A DNA stretch of 64,000 nucleotides from Rhodospirillaceae bacterium (GTDB lineage Bacteria > Pseudomonadota > Alphaproteobacteria > SHVP01), in NCBI GenBank assembly GCA_002722055.1, contig PBKD01000003.1, positions 1 through 64,000 on the forward strand, read 5' to 3'. The position numbers and the translations under genes are program-made. Each line of letters begins with the position of its first letter. Position 1 is the first letter of the stretch. The notes beneath the pieces are model-generated. The model did no database searches. It was not told the origin of the DNA and saw only the letters and a program-made list of their open reading frames with translations. Below are positions 1 to 7,677 of this stretch, piece after piece.

Positions 1-291
1 ATTGTTTTTTACAGAATAATAAAGAGAAGTTTACGTAGAGGTATAAGAAATGAAGAACTATGGCATGGAAACAAAGAGACACTTTGGAAACATCTCTTCA
101 CTACTGATTCCATGATTCTTTGGACAATTAAACGATTCTCTATGAATCGTAAAAGGTACACAGAACTATTTGAAAAGCCTGAATACTCACATATCAAGTT
201 CGTCAGATTGTGTTCCGATAAAGAAGTAGAAGATTTTGTTACACATAAGTTACACATTTTTTTTAATGCACCTGAAACCTATGCACTATAA
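1..291 (+). CDS. P-loop NTPase, adenylate-kinase / topology-modulation-like (C-terminal part)
   Basis: This frame is open from base 1 to a TAA at 289-291, so the start lies outside the window. About 96 residues are visible. The arrangement of a basic helix (RSLRRGIRNEELWHGN) followed by a tryptophan-rich segment and a final 'hxxVRLCSDKEVEDF' strand and helix is what I know from the lid and C-terminal part of small adenylate-kinase-like NTPases, often called topology modulation proteins. The Walker A motif would be upstream and cannot be checked. Base composition is less AT-rich than most of the window, as in the next gene, which suggests a variable region. The opposite-strand ORF over the same bases is taken to be a shadow. 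Confidence 0.6.
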   Translation: MVFYRIIKRSLRRGIRNEELWHGNKETLWKHLFTTDSMILWTIKRFSMNRKRYTELFEKPEYSHIKFVRLCSDKEVEDFVTHKLHIFFNAPETYAL

Positions 292-305
292 GGGTTTAAA
301 ATTGG

Positions 306-325
306 GTTACTATTGAGTGGGAATA
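306..325. repeat. 20-base direct repeat, copy 1
   Basis: GTTACTATTGAGTGGGAATA occurs here and returns at 1381-1400 with two mismatches (GTTACAGTTGAGTGGGAATA). Both copies are intergenic and they bracket the methyltransferase gene. They may mark a past recombination or insertion, or be a shared leader element. No transposase or integrase is visible nearby. Confidence 0.6.
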
Positions 326-486
326 GTTCATATCTTTTTAGCAACTGATTTGTAATGGTTTTTGGCTTGTGAAGCAGTAAAAAACTCCAGAATTCTTCGT
401 TGCTAAGAGTTACTTTTGTCTATAAAATAGGGTATCGTTAGTGATTGCTGGATCTATCACAAAGCATAAGACTTTTTGGAGCCGTA

Positions 487-1230
487 ATGAATATAAGTCA
501 TGTATTAAAGAGATTTCCAAAAAAGCGCCCCATACTTTCGAAAGCGATTAAAAATATATACGCCAAACAATACAAAGAAAATAGAAATGGTGGTAGCCCC
601 GCCTCATCGCTAGCGCAAAAGTTAGAGGCTTGGATGCACAAAAAAGTTGCAACGGCGAGCCCTAAGCAACAATTAAGTTTTTGTGATACTTTAGAAATTG
701 GAGCCGGAACACTCAACCAACTACCCTTTGAATTTAAAAAAGGTAATTATGACTTTATTGAACCGTTAGATTTTTTATATTTGGATAGTCCTTATATAAA
801 AAATACACGGAATTCCTTTTCTGATATTTCTAATATTCCTTCATCAACCCTGTACAGCCGGATTATTTCTATTGCTGTTTTGGAGCATGTAGAAGATTTG
901 CCGAATTTGATAGAAAAATGTATCGAACACATGAATGAAGGAGGTGTTTTCGCGTGTGGAATTCCTTCTGAAGGAGGATTATTATGGGGTTTGGCTTGGA
1001 GGTTAAGTACTGGACTAGAATTTCGTATTAGAACTGGTTTGGATTATTCAGAATTAATGCGTTATGAGCACTTAAATGATGCGGATGAGATTGAGCACCT
1101 TCTACGCTATTATTTTAGAGATGTTGAAGTATGCAGATTTGGTTTTGGAATGCACTTCTCACTTTATACATATATTGAGTGCAGAAACCCAAAACGGACA
1201 AAAACTATTTGTTTAACAGAAGTGAATTAG
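487..1230 (+). CDS. class I SAM-dependent methyltransferase
   Basis: A 247-residue protein with a class I methyltransferase core: the motif I region reads TLEIGAGTLNQLP and the later acceptor-side motif reads SIAVLEHVEDLP, typical of Methyltransf_11/UbiE-like enzymes. The substrate is unknown. Neighbouring pseF and a pseudaminic-type methylase suggest sugar or polysaccharide modification, but this is inference. The ATG at 487 is preferred to the TTG at 445 because GGAG lies at 478-481 with good spacing. The gene stands alone between two copies of a 20-base direct repeat, and its codons are less AT-rich than those of the downstream genes, which suggests it arrived as a separate piece. Confidence 0.75.
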   Translation: MNISHVLKRFPKKRPILSKAIKNIYAKQYKENRNGGSPASSLAQKLEAWMHKKVATASPKQQLSFCDTLEIGAGTLNQLPFEFKKGNYDFIEPLDFLYLDSPYIKNTRNSFSDISNIPSSTLYSRIISIAVLEHVEDLPNLIEKCIEHMNEGGVFACGIPSEGGLLWGLAWRLSTGLEFRIRTGLDYSELMRYEHLNDADEIEHLLRYYFRDVEVCRFGFGMHFSLYTYIECRNPKRTKTICLTEVN

Positions 1231-1380
1231 CTACGCTAAGTTCAAAGGCTTTATCAAAGCAAAAGTAACCACAGGGAAAGGCAATGTGTTGTTTATGTTA
1301 AGATTATAGGTTGCCACGTAAAGTTAGAAAGTAGTTAGAAACAAAAAATAATATGATAAAAATCAGAAACATAAAAGCAT

Positions 1381-1400
1381 GTTACAGTTGAGTGGGAATA
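1381..1400. repeat. 20-base direct repeat, copy 2
   Basis: GTTACAGTTGAGTGGGAATA is the partner of the copy at 306-325 (18 of 20 identical). It lies in the AT-rich gap between the methyltransferase and the truncated DUF1772 gene. Confidence 0.6.
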
Positions 1401-1467
1401 ATAATATAAAAATAATTACTTAATAAATTTTAGTAATTTAAAAATTGACTATAAGGTTAAACATTAA

Positions 1468-1740
1468 ATGAACTTGTTGGACATCTCATTAATCTTTTCC
1501 ATTACATTTTGTAGTGTGGTAAGTGGTTTCATTTTCACATACGCAATTGTTGTAATGCCTGGCTTATCTAACCTTAATTATAAAGTGTTTATAAGAGTGT
1601 TTCAGGTTACAGATGCTGTAATACAAAACAATCAGCCAATACTTATGTTCACTTGGATAGGTTCTAGTGTCTCATTACTAAGCACAATATTAACTTCAGT
1701 GGTAGATTTTGAGCTATCAGATATTAGAGAGAATAAGTGA
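1468..1740 (+). pseudogene. DUF1772 (anthrone-oxygenase-like) membrane protein, 3'-truncated
   Basis: The 90 residues match the N-terminal half of the DUF1772 family: a first hydrophobic segment (LIFSITFCSVVSGFIF), the 'VVMPGLSNL' motif, a 'QVTDAVIQN' helix and a second membrane segment (FTWIGSSVSLLSTIL). The family normally runs to about 150 residues with further membrane segments. Here the reading frame leaves the family after about residue 77 and ends in a short polar tail lying directly upstream of pseF. The simplest reading is that a deletion or insertion joined the start of a DUF1772 gene to the pseF upstream region near 1700. The shortened protein could still be made, but it is probably non-functional. 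Confidence 0.55.
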
Positions 1741-1741
1741 A

Positions 1742-2494
1742 ATGGTGAGTATAAATGAAAAATTTGAATCCACTCTAGTTGTAATTCCTGCTAGGGGAGG
1801 TAGTAAAAGGATCCCAAATAAAAATATAATTCATATTTATGGACAACCTATGATTTATTGGCCTCTAGCGGAATTAAGTAAATTATTTAATTCAAAAAAT
1901 GTTCTGGTGTCGACTGATTCTGATGAGATAAAATCTATGGTTGAAACTAAAGGATTAAAAGTACCTTTTAAGAGACCAGATAAATTATCTGATGATATTA
2001 CAGGAACTACCGAAGTAGCAAAACACGCACTTGAATGGTATGAGAAAAATGTTCGCAAAGTTGATTATGTTTTAATGGTTTATCCAACAGCGGTATTACT
2101 TTTTGAAAAAGATATATGTGAAGCAATGAACAGTTTATGCAATGATAATAAATGTGATTCGGTTATGTCAGCAACTAGCTTTTCATATCCTATTCAAAGA
2201 GCAGTTTTTGAAAATAAAAATGGATTTGCCGAAATGTTTCATCCAGAAAATTACCCTTGCCGATCTCAAGATTTAATTGAGGCAAAGCATGATGCAGGAC
2301 AATTTTATTTAAGTAAAGTTGAAGCTGTTAGAGATGGTAAGTTGCTAACTAATTCAAATGTAAAATTACATTTATTAAATAGAGATAAAGTAATTGATAT
2401 AGACACATTGGAAGACTTTGATATTGCGGAAGACAGATTAAGGATGTACAAAAAAGATTTAAAAAGCGATAATTGGTCATTTAATAAATTATAA
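1742..2494 (+). CDS. pseF: pseudaminic acid cytidylyltransferase (CMP-sugar synthetase)
   Basis: A 250-residue nucleotidyltransferase of the CMP-NeuNAc-synthetase fold. The diagnostic N-terminal motif IPARGGSKRIPNKNI (CTP-binding loop) is near residue 15, and the C-terminal 'NRDKVIDIDTLEDFDIAE' segment is typical of the family. It would couple CTP to an acidic nonulosonate, most likely pseudaminic acid, since the next gene is a pseudaminic-acid-associated methylase. The ATG at 1742 is preferred to the upstream TTG at 1709, which overlaps the truncated DUF1772 gene. The other pse genes (pseB, C, H, G, I) are not in the window. CMP-sialic or CMP-legionaminic synthetase is the alternative. Confidence 0.8.
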   Translation: MVSINEKFESTLVVIPARGGSKRIPNKNIIHIYGQPMIYWPLAELSKLFNSKNVLVSTDSDEIKSMVETKGLKVPFKRPDKLSDDITGTTEVAKHALEWYEKNVRKVDYVLMVYPTAVLLFEKDICEAMNSLCNDNKCDSVMSATSFSYPIQRAVFENKNGFAEMFHPENYPCRSQDLIEAKHDAGQFYLSKVEAVRDGKLLTNSNVKLHLLNRDKVIDIDTLEDFDIAEDRLRMYKKDLKSDNWSFNKL

Positions 2495-2524
2495 ATTAAA
2501 AAACTAATAATTATAATAATAGGA

Positions 2525-2620
2525 ATGAAGTATATTAAATTTTTTAAATATAATAAAAATTCTAAAATATTTGTAGAAAATTTAAGTAATATTAAAAAGG
2601 ATATATTAAATGAAATATAA
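2525..2620 (+). CDS. short ORF of unknown meaning
   Basis: ATG at 2525 opens 31 codons (MKYIKFFKYNKNSKIFVENL and a further 11 residues) that overlap the start of the methylase gene by 11 bases. A GG lies just upstream. No family is recognised. It may be a remnant of another gene, a leader peptide coupling translation to the methylase, or chance in AT-rich DNA. Confidence 0.2.
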   Translation: MKYIKFFKYNKNSKIFVENLSNIKKDILNEI

Positions 2621-3221
2621 AACAGAACAAGAGGAATTCTGGGCCGGTGAATTTGGTTTAAATTATATTGATAGAAATAAATCTGATTCTTTATTTTACT
2701 CTGTAGTATCTATGTGGGGGAAAATGTTACGTGCTACAAATAATATTAAATCAGCCAGAGAATTTGGTTGCAATATTGGATTAAATTTAATGGCTCTTAA
2801 AAAATTAAAACCTATGATAGATTTAAGTGCTTATGAAATAAATAAACAAGCTGCTAAGCAAGCTGAAGATTTAGGTATTGCCCAAATTAAACTTGGTTCA
2901 ATTTTAGAAAATATAAATGATCACAAAGTTGATTTGACTTTTACAGTATGTGTATTGATTCATATACATCCTGAGCATTTAGGAAATGTATATAGTAACC
3001 TTGTAAATGGTTCAAATCGTTATGTTCTTGTAGCTGAATACTACAACCCAAAACCTACTAAAATTAAATACAGAGGTAACGAAAATAAACTATTTAAGAG
3101 AGATTTTGCGGGTGATTTAATTGATGACTACGGTTTAAATCTTGTAGATTATGGTTTTATATATAAAAGAGACAACTGGGCCCCACAGGATGATATTTCA
3201 TGGTTTTTGTTAGAAAAGTAA
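2610..3221 (+). CDS. pseudaminic acid biosynthesis-associated methylase
   Basis: The 203 residues start KTEQEEFWAGEFGLNYIDRN, the hallmark N-terminus of the TIGR03587-type methylases found in pseudaminic acid clusters. A Rossmann methyltransferase core follows: REFGCNIGLNLMAL as the SAM-binding loop and DLTFTVCVLIHIHPEHL as motif IV. The protein ends with 'DDISWFLLEK', also family-like. It probably methylates a nonulosonate or its precursor for surface glycan or flagellin modification. It follows pseF by 115 bases on the same strand. Family assignment is by eye from memory of the motif. Confidence 0.8.
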   Translation: MKYKTEQEEFWAGEFGLNYIDRNKSDSLFYSVVSMWGKMLRATNNIKSAREFGCNIGLNLMALKKLKPMIDLSAYEINKQAAKQAEDLGIAQIKLGSILENINDHKVDLTFTVCVLIHIHPEHLGNVYSNLVNGSNRYVLVAEYYNPKPTKIKYRGNENKLFKRDFAGDLIDDYGLNLVDYGFIYKRDNWAPQDDISWFLLEK

Positions 3222-3266
3222 AGGTTAGTTTTTTGATTAAAAAAATTAAAAAAGAGATAAAAATAA

Positions 3267-4403
3267 ATGTCTAGCGAATTTTCAAGGGAAATTAGGTCAG
3301 AAGTTACTAAAGATGGAAAAATTAAAATTTCTATTGCTAAAGTTCCAATTATTTTTCCAAAACAAGATGAAGTGTTAGTAAAAGTAGAAGCATCACCAAT
3401 TAACCCTTCAGATTTGGGGAGGCTTATTACTTTTGGAGCAGATTTGAATAATATTAATATTTTAGGTTCAGGTAATGAAACGGTAACAAAAATAAAATTA
3501 TTTAGTAAGTTTTTTAATTCTCTTAAAAATAGAGTTGGTAAATCACTGAATGTTGGAAACGAAGGTGCGGGAATAATTGTTGAAAGTGGAAAAGATTCAA
3601 GACATCTTATTGGAAAAATAGTTGGACTAGCTGGAGGTGGAATGTATTCTGAATATAAATGTGTAAAAGCTCAGTCCTGTTTAATTATGAATGATGGTAC
3701 GAGTTCTATTGAAGCAGCTTCATCTTTTGTCAATCCACTAACTGCTTTAGGTTTTATTGAAACGATGAAACTAGAAAATCATAAAGCTATTATTCATACT
3801 GCTGCTGCATCTAATTTGGGGAAAATGTTAGTGAGATTATGCAAAGAAGAATCTATTCCTTTAATTAATATAGTTAGAACATTTGAACAAGTTGAAATTT
3901 TAAAAAAATTAGGTGCAGATTTTGTATATAATATGAATGACTCTTTATTTATGGATGATTTAATAAGTGCAATAAAACAAACAGGTTCTACACTAGCTTT
4001 CGATGCTACAGGAGGAGGAAATGAAGGAAAATTAGTAGGTAAAATACTAACTGCAATGGAAATTTCTGCAAATATTAATTCAAAAGAATATTTAATGTAT
4101 GGTTCGGAAGTTTTTAAAAAAATATATATTTATGGAGTTTTAGATAGAAGTCCAATAATCCTTAAAAACTCATTTGGATTTAATTGGGGAATAGGAGGCT
4201 GGCTTTTAATGCCAATGATAAAAAAATTTGGCTCTGAGATTTTTGAGAATATGAGAGAGAGAGTTGCTAGGGAGATTAAAACAACTTTTCGTAGCGAATA
4301 CAAAAAAGTTATATCTTTTGAAGAAATGCTTCAGCCTGAAATTATAAGGAATTTTTCGCGTCAATCAACAGGTAATAAATATTTATTAGATCCTTCTATG
4401 TAA
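3267..4403 (+). CDS. MDR-family NAD(P)-dependent oxidoreductase (quinone-reductase-like)
   Basis: A 378-residue medium-chain dehydrogenase/reductase. The N-terminal GroES-like domain carries EVLVKVEASPINPSDLG and GNEGAGIIVESG. The nucleotide-binding domain is recognisable by position (HTAAASNLGKMLVRL), with A-A-S-N-L-G replacing the usual G-x-G-x-x-G glycine loop. No catalytic or structural zinc-binding cysteines are visible, so a zinc-free reductase of the quinone oxidoreductase or enoyl reductase type is likely. It is a little longer than typical quinone oxidoreductases, with an insertion around residues 70-95. Substrate unknown. It starts a run of same-strand redox genes. Confidence 0.75.
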   Translation: MSSEFSREIRSEVTKDGKIKISIAKVPIIFPKQDEVLVKVEASPINPSDLGRLITFGADLNNINILGSGNETVTKIKLFSKFFNSLKNRVGKSLNVGNEGAGIIVESGKDSRHLIGKIVGLAGGGMYSEYKCVKAQSCLIMNDGTSSIEAASSFVNPLTALGFIETMKLENHKAIIHTAAASNLGKMLVRLCKEESIPLINIVRTFEQVEILKKLGADFVYNMNDSLFMDDLISAIKQTGSTLAFDATGGGNEGKLVGKILTAMEISANINSKEYLMYGSEVFKKIYIYGVLDRSPIILKNSFGFNWGIGGWLLMPMIKKFGSEIFENMRERVAREIKTTFRSEYKKVISFEEMLQPEIIRNFSRQSTGNKYLLDPSM

Positions 4404-4493
4404 GAAAATTAAATAAAATTTAAAAAAATTTTGATAAAATAAAAAAATTCTATATCATTTCAAACGAATAAATTTTTAAATAGGGGTTTTACT

Positions 4494-5474
4494 ATGAAAG
4501 GTATAGTTATCTATGAAGATGGTGATAGTTATGTCAGGAAATTAGAAGATAATCTTACTATACCAATAATTCAAAAAGATGAAATACTTATAGAGACTCA
4601 TTATGGTGGACTTAATTTTGCTGACCTAATGATGTGCAATGGAACATATCCACACCCTAAGGGATACCCCTTAAAAGCAGGATTAGAATTATCTGGAATC
4701 GTAACTGAGTGTGGTGATGATGTAAAAGAATTTAAGCCAGGTGATAGAGTTGTTGGATTTTCTGAGGAAGCAGGTGCGTTTTCAGAGTTTTGTAAACTAA
4801 AAAGTATGGCGGCTGTAAAAGTAATGGATAGTATTTCTCTCTCAGATGCTGCAGCATATTTTGTTCAAGCAACAACTGCATATCATTTATTGCATACAAT
4901 CGGTAAAATAAATTCTAATGATACTATTTTAGTACATGCAGTAGGGGGTGGTGTTGGTTTAAACTTAGTTCAACTAGCAAAGTTTGTAGGAGCAAAAGTA
5001 ATAGGTACAGTTGGTACTTCAGGTAAAGAAATAAAACCATATGATTGCGGGGCTGACTTAGTTATAGATAGAAATAAAAGCAGTTTTGTTAAAGAAATAA
5101 ATCAAAAGTATGGTGATAATTGTATTGATATATTAATTGATTCAACTGGGGCAGAGATTTTAGATGCTAGTTTTAATTTAATGAAAAAACTAGCACATGT
5201 TATTAGCTATGGCGAAGCAAGTGGAAAACCTTATAATAACTTATGGGAAAAATTAGTTGAAAAATCACTTACTTTTAGCAGGTTACATATAGGCCATATG
5301 GATTTTTTTAGTGCTTATTGGATAGATGCACAATTTGATATTCAAAATAAAATAAGTAAAAAAGAATTAATTGTATATGTTGAAAAAATTTTTGAGTTAG
5401 ATGATTTTGATAATTTGTATAATGCTCTTGAGTCAAGAAATATTGGAGGGAAACTTCTTTTAAAATTTAAATAA
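4494..5474 (+). CDS. NADPH:quinone oxidoreductase-like MDR enzyme
   Basis: A 326-residue zinc-free MDR protein. GGLNFADLMMCNGTYPHP and GLELSGIVTECG mark the catalytic domain, and VHAVGGGVGLNLVQLAKFVGA is the NADPH-binding loop of the quinone oxidoreductase (QOR) group. Length and motifs match QOR or synaptic-vesicle VAT-1-like enzymes. It would reduce quinones or reactive enones with NADPH in the cytoplasm. AGGGG stands a few bases before the ATG. It is the second MDR enzyme in a row, but the two are clearly different in sequence. Confidence 0.8.
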   Translation: MKGIVIYEDGDSYVRKLEDNLTIPIIQKDEILIETHYGGLNFADLMMCNGTYPHPKGYPLKAGLELSGIVTECGDDVKEFKPGDRVVGFSEEAGAFSEFCKLKSMAAVKVMDSISLSDAAAYFVQATTAYHLLHTIGKINSNDTILVHAVGGGVGLNLVQLAKFVGAKVIGTVGTSGKEIKPYDCGADLVIDRNKSSFVKEINQKYGDNCIDILIDSTGAEILDASFNLMKKLAHVISYGEASGKPYNNLWEKLVEKSLTFSRLHIGHMDFFSAYWIDAQFDIQNKISKKELIVYVEKIFELDDFDNLYNALESRNIGGKLLLKFK

Positions 5475-5510
5475 TTAGTATGAATTCATCTTATTTTTTA
5501 GGAATTTAAA

Positions 5511-6173
5511 ATGTTTTATAAAACAGAACAAAATAATCATGGTTTATCACATGATCCATTTAAGGCTATCGTAACTCCTCGTCCAATAGGTTGGATTGGT
5601 TCAATTGATATTAATGGTGTTCCTAATCTTGCTCCATATAGTTATTTTAATGCTATTTCAGATAATCCTTATTTTGTAGTATTTGGATCAATAAATTATA
5701 AAGATTCAATAAAAAATTGTGAAGAAAATAAGGATTTTACCTGTTCATTAGTATCTGAGAACCTATTTAATGCCATGAATAATTCTTCTGCAACAGTTGA
5801 ATCGGATGTGGATGAGTTTAATATTAGTGGTTTAAAAAAAGAAAATGGCAGAATTGTAAATGCGCCATTTGTTAAAGGTTGTAGTGCGGCATTAGAATGT
5901 CAACATTGGAAAACGATTGACCTCCCCGGTTCTGACAGAACTACAGGTCAAGGAAGTTTTATAATTATCGCCCATGTTGTGGGTATTTATATTGATGATA
6001 AATATATTATCAACGGTAGATTTGATACGGCTTCTGTAAGGCCATTAGGTAGGTTGGGTTATATGGATTATGGTGTGATAGGTAAAAAAAATATATTCTC
6101 AAAAAACAGACCAAAGGTAAATCAACATGGTAATTTAAAGGATGTAGATGATTGGGACGGAATATATAGGTAA
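5511..6173 (+). CDS. flavin reductase-like FMN-binding protein
   Basis: A 220-residue protein of the flavin_Reduct (PF01613) / DIM6-NTAB type. Conserved features seen are AIVTPRPIGWIGSIDINGV near the N-terminus, NLAPYSYFNAISDNPYFVVFG for flavin contact, and RPLGRLGYMDYG near the C-terminus. The family binds FMN and acts as an NAD(P)H flavin reductase or as an accessory reductase for a monooxygenase. No partner oxygenase is next to it. Its 3' end overlaps the start of the CIA30-like gene by 26 bases, so the two are probably translated together. Confidence 0.8.
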   Translation: MFYKTEQNNHGLSHDPFKAIVTPRPIGWIGSIDINGVPNLAPYSYFNAISDNPYFVVFGSINYKDSIKNCEENKDFTCSLVSENLFNAMNNSSATVESDVDEFNISGLKKENGRIVNAPFVKGCSAALECQHWKTIDLPGSDRTTGQGSFIIIAHVVGIYIDDKYIINGRFDTASVRPLGRLGYMDYGVIGKKNIFSKNRPKVNQHGNLKDVDDWDGIYR

Positions 6174-6765
6174 TAGAATATTTTATGAATATTTAAAAAA
6201 AATTTTTTTTCGTAGTAATTTTGTTTTATTTATTTATTCAATAATTATTTTTATGTTTATTTATAACAATGCATTTTCTAAACCTTTTTTTGCTGATAAT
6301 TTTAACGATAAAAATAAATGGGTTTTTATTACAGATGGTGTTATGGGTGGTATTTCTTCTGGTTCATTAAATTTTTTAAATATTAATAATAAAATAATTG
6401 CTCATATGTCAGGTGAGGTTTCTACAAAAAATAACGGAGGCTTTATTCAAATAAGAAGAGATTTACAAAATATTAATTTAGCTAAATTACGAAATATAAG
6501 TTTATTTGCAAAAGGAAATAATGATGAATATTTTATTCATATCAGAACAAATAAAACTATATTACCATGGCAGTACTATTCAATTAAATTTTTTGTAAAT
6601 GATAAATATACCAAGATTATTTTACCAATCTCTAAATTTAAGAAATCTAATTTTTTACTACCAAGTAAAATATCTCCCGAAGATATAAAATCTATAGCAG
6701 TTGTCGCCTATGGAAAAAATTATTCAGCAGAAATATTTATTCAATCTATTGGTTTTAATTATTAA
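6148..6765 (+). CDS. CIA30-like (complex I intermediate-associated protein 30 domain) exported protein
   Basis: 205 residues. A hydrophobic segment around residues 23-41 followed by NNAFSKPFFADNF looks like a long signal peptide or membrane anchor. The rest resembles the CIA30 galactose-binding-like beta-sandwich, with WVFITDGVMGGISSG as the best motif and a second motif GGFIQIRRDL. In mitochondria the family helps complex I assembly; the bacterial role is unknown. The ATG at 6148 lies inside the flavin reductase gene and is the only ATG ahead of the hydrophobic segment, so it was kept. Apparent export to the periplasm argues against a direct NADH-binding role. Confidence 0.7.
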   Translation: MIGTEYIGNRIFYEYLKKIFFRSNFVLFIYSIIIFMFIYNNAFSKPFFADNFNDKNKWVFITDGVMGGISSGSLNFLNINNKIIAHMSGEVSTKNNGGFIQIRRDLQNINLAKLRNISLFAKGNNDEYFIHIRTNKTILPWQYYSIKFFVNDKYTKIILPISKFKKSNFLLPSKISPEDIKSIAVVAYGKNYSAEIFIQSIGFNY

Positions 6766-6788
6766 CAGGGTTTTATATTTTATAGATA

Positions 6789-7547
6789 ATGAAAAAGACT
6801 CACCCTTTTTTTGAATATGCTTTTCAACCAATAGTACATAGGGGTTTATCTGATAATTTTTCTGAAAACACATTAGAGTCATTTAAAGAAACAACTAGTT
6901 TAGGATATAAGTATTTAGAGACAGATCTTAGATTAACATCAGATAATTATGTGATTGCTTTTCATGATGATAATTTAAAAAGGGTTGCTAATTTTGATAA
7001 AAAAATTAATGATATCTCATTTAAGGAAATAAAAAATATTAATTTAATAAATGGTGGTACTATATTAGATCTTGGAAGTCTTCTAGAAGAATTTCCTAGG
7101 ACTAAATTTAATATTGATGTGAAAGATTTTAATACATTAATTCCGACAATAGAAATCTTAGATTCTTTAAATGTATACGATAGGGTTTGTGTAGCATCAT
7201 TTAATAGTTTTATTCTTTGGAGGCTTAAAAAAATGAGGCCTCAATCATGCGTTTCTATGGGTGTATTGGATACCTTTTTATTTAAATTATTTAATATAAT
7301 AATTAATGAAATAGATTGTATTCAAGTTCCTTTAAAATGGAGGGGATTAAAGGTATTTAATAATAAATTAGTAAAAAAGGCGCATTTACATAATTTTAAA
7401 ATTCATGTTTGGACTATAAATGACGAAGAAGAAATGGTTAAATTAATTAATGAAAATATAGATGGAATAATTTCTGATGATGCTGTTTTATTAAAAAGTG
7501 TATCCGAAAGGTTTAACCTATTTGACTTTGAAAATAGGAAAAAATAG
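6789..7547 (+). CDS. glycerophosphodiester phosphodiesterase (GDPD)
   Basis: A 252-residue GDPD-family TIM barrel. VHRGLSDNFSENTLESF gives the catalytic His-Arg and Glu-Asn, ETDLRLTSDNYVIAFHDDNL gives the metal-binding Glu/Asp and second catalytic His, and HVWTINDEEEM and DGIISDD match the C-terminal strands. It hydrolyses glycerophosphodiesters to sn-glycerol-3-phosphate and an alcohol. No signal peptide is seen, so a cytoplasmic UgpQ-like enzyme is likely, possibly for phosphorus scavenging or lipid recycling. It follows the CIA30-like gene by 23 bases. Confidence 0.88.
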   Translation: MKKTHPFFEYAFQPIVHRGLSDNFSENTLESFKETTSLGYKYLETDLRLTSDNYVIAFHDDNLKRVANFDKKINDISFKEIKNINLINGGTILDLGSLLEEFPRTKFNIDVKDFNTLIPTIEILDSLNVYDRVCVASFNSFILWRLKKMRPQSCVSMGVLDTFLFKLFNIIINEIDCIQVPLKWRGLKVFNNKLVKKAHLHNFKIHVWTINDEEEMVKLINENIDGIISDDAVLLKSVSERFNLFDFENRKK

Positions 7548-7653
7548 TTAAATTGTTGATAAAAATTAAAAAAAACAAATATATTTGTAACTATCTTGGT
7601 TTATTAACAGAAATAAGCTTGAAATCAATAGACTAATAACCAATTAGATCAGG

Positions 7654-7670
7654 TATATAATTATTCTAAG
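7654..7670 (+). promoter_or_regulatory. possible Irr (iron control element) site overlapping a -10 box
   Basis: TATATAATTATTCTAAG matches 11 of the 14 defined positions of the alphaproteobacterial Irr motif as I remember it (TTTAGAA-N3-TTCTAAA); the right half is 6/7. TATAAT at 7656-7661 could be the -10 hexamer. It lies 7 bases before the bacterioferritin start. AT-rich background makes chance matches common. Confidence 0.3.
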
Positions 7671-7677
7671 GAAACTT

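Noticed and set aside
9-257. 82-codon minus-strand ORF
   Set aside because: It is the shadow of the plus-strand frame 1-291, which resembles the C-terminus of an adenylate-kinase-like NTPase.
338-406. TTAGCAAC ... GTTGCTAA inverted repeat in the first gap
   Set aside because: Eight base pairs with a 53-base loop and no T run; too weak to call a terminator or operator.
1260-1269. CAAAAGTAAC, inverted copy of GTTACTTTTG at 410-419
   Set aside because: Only ten bases in AT-rich DNA; no matching ends of an insertion element and no transposase.
306-1400. Integron-like attC sites at the direct repeats
   Set aside because: The repeats do not show the GTTRRRY core or the paired inner sites of attC, and no integrase is present.
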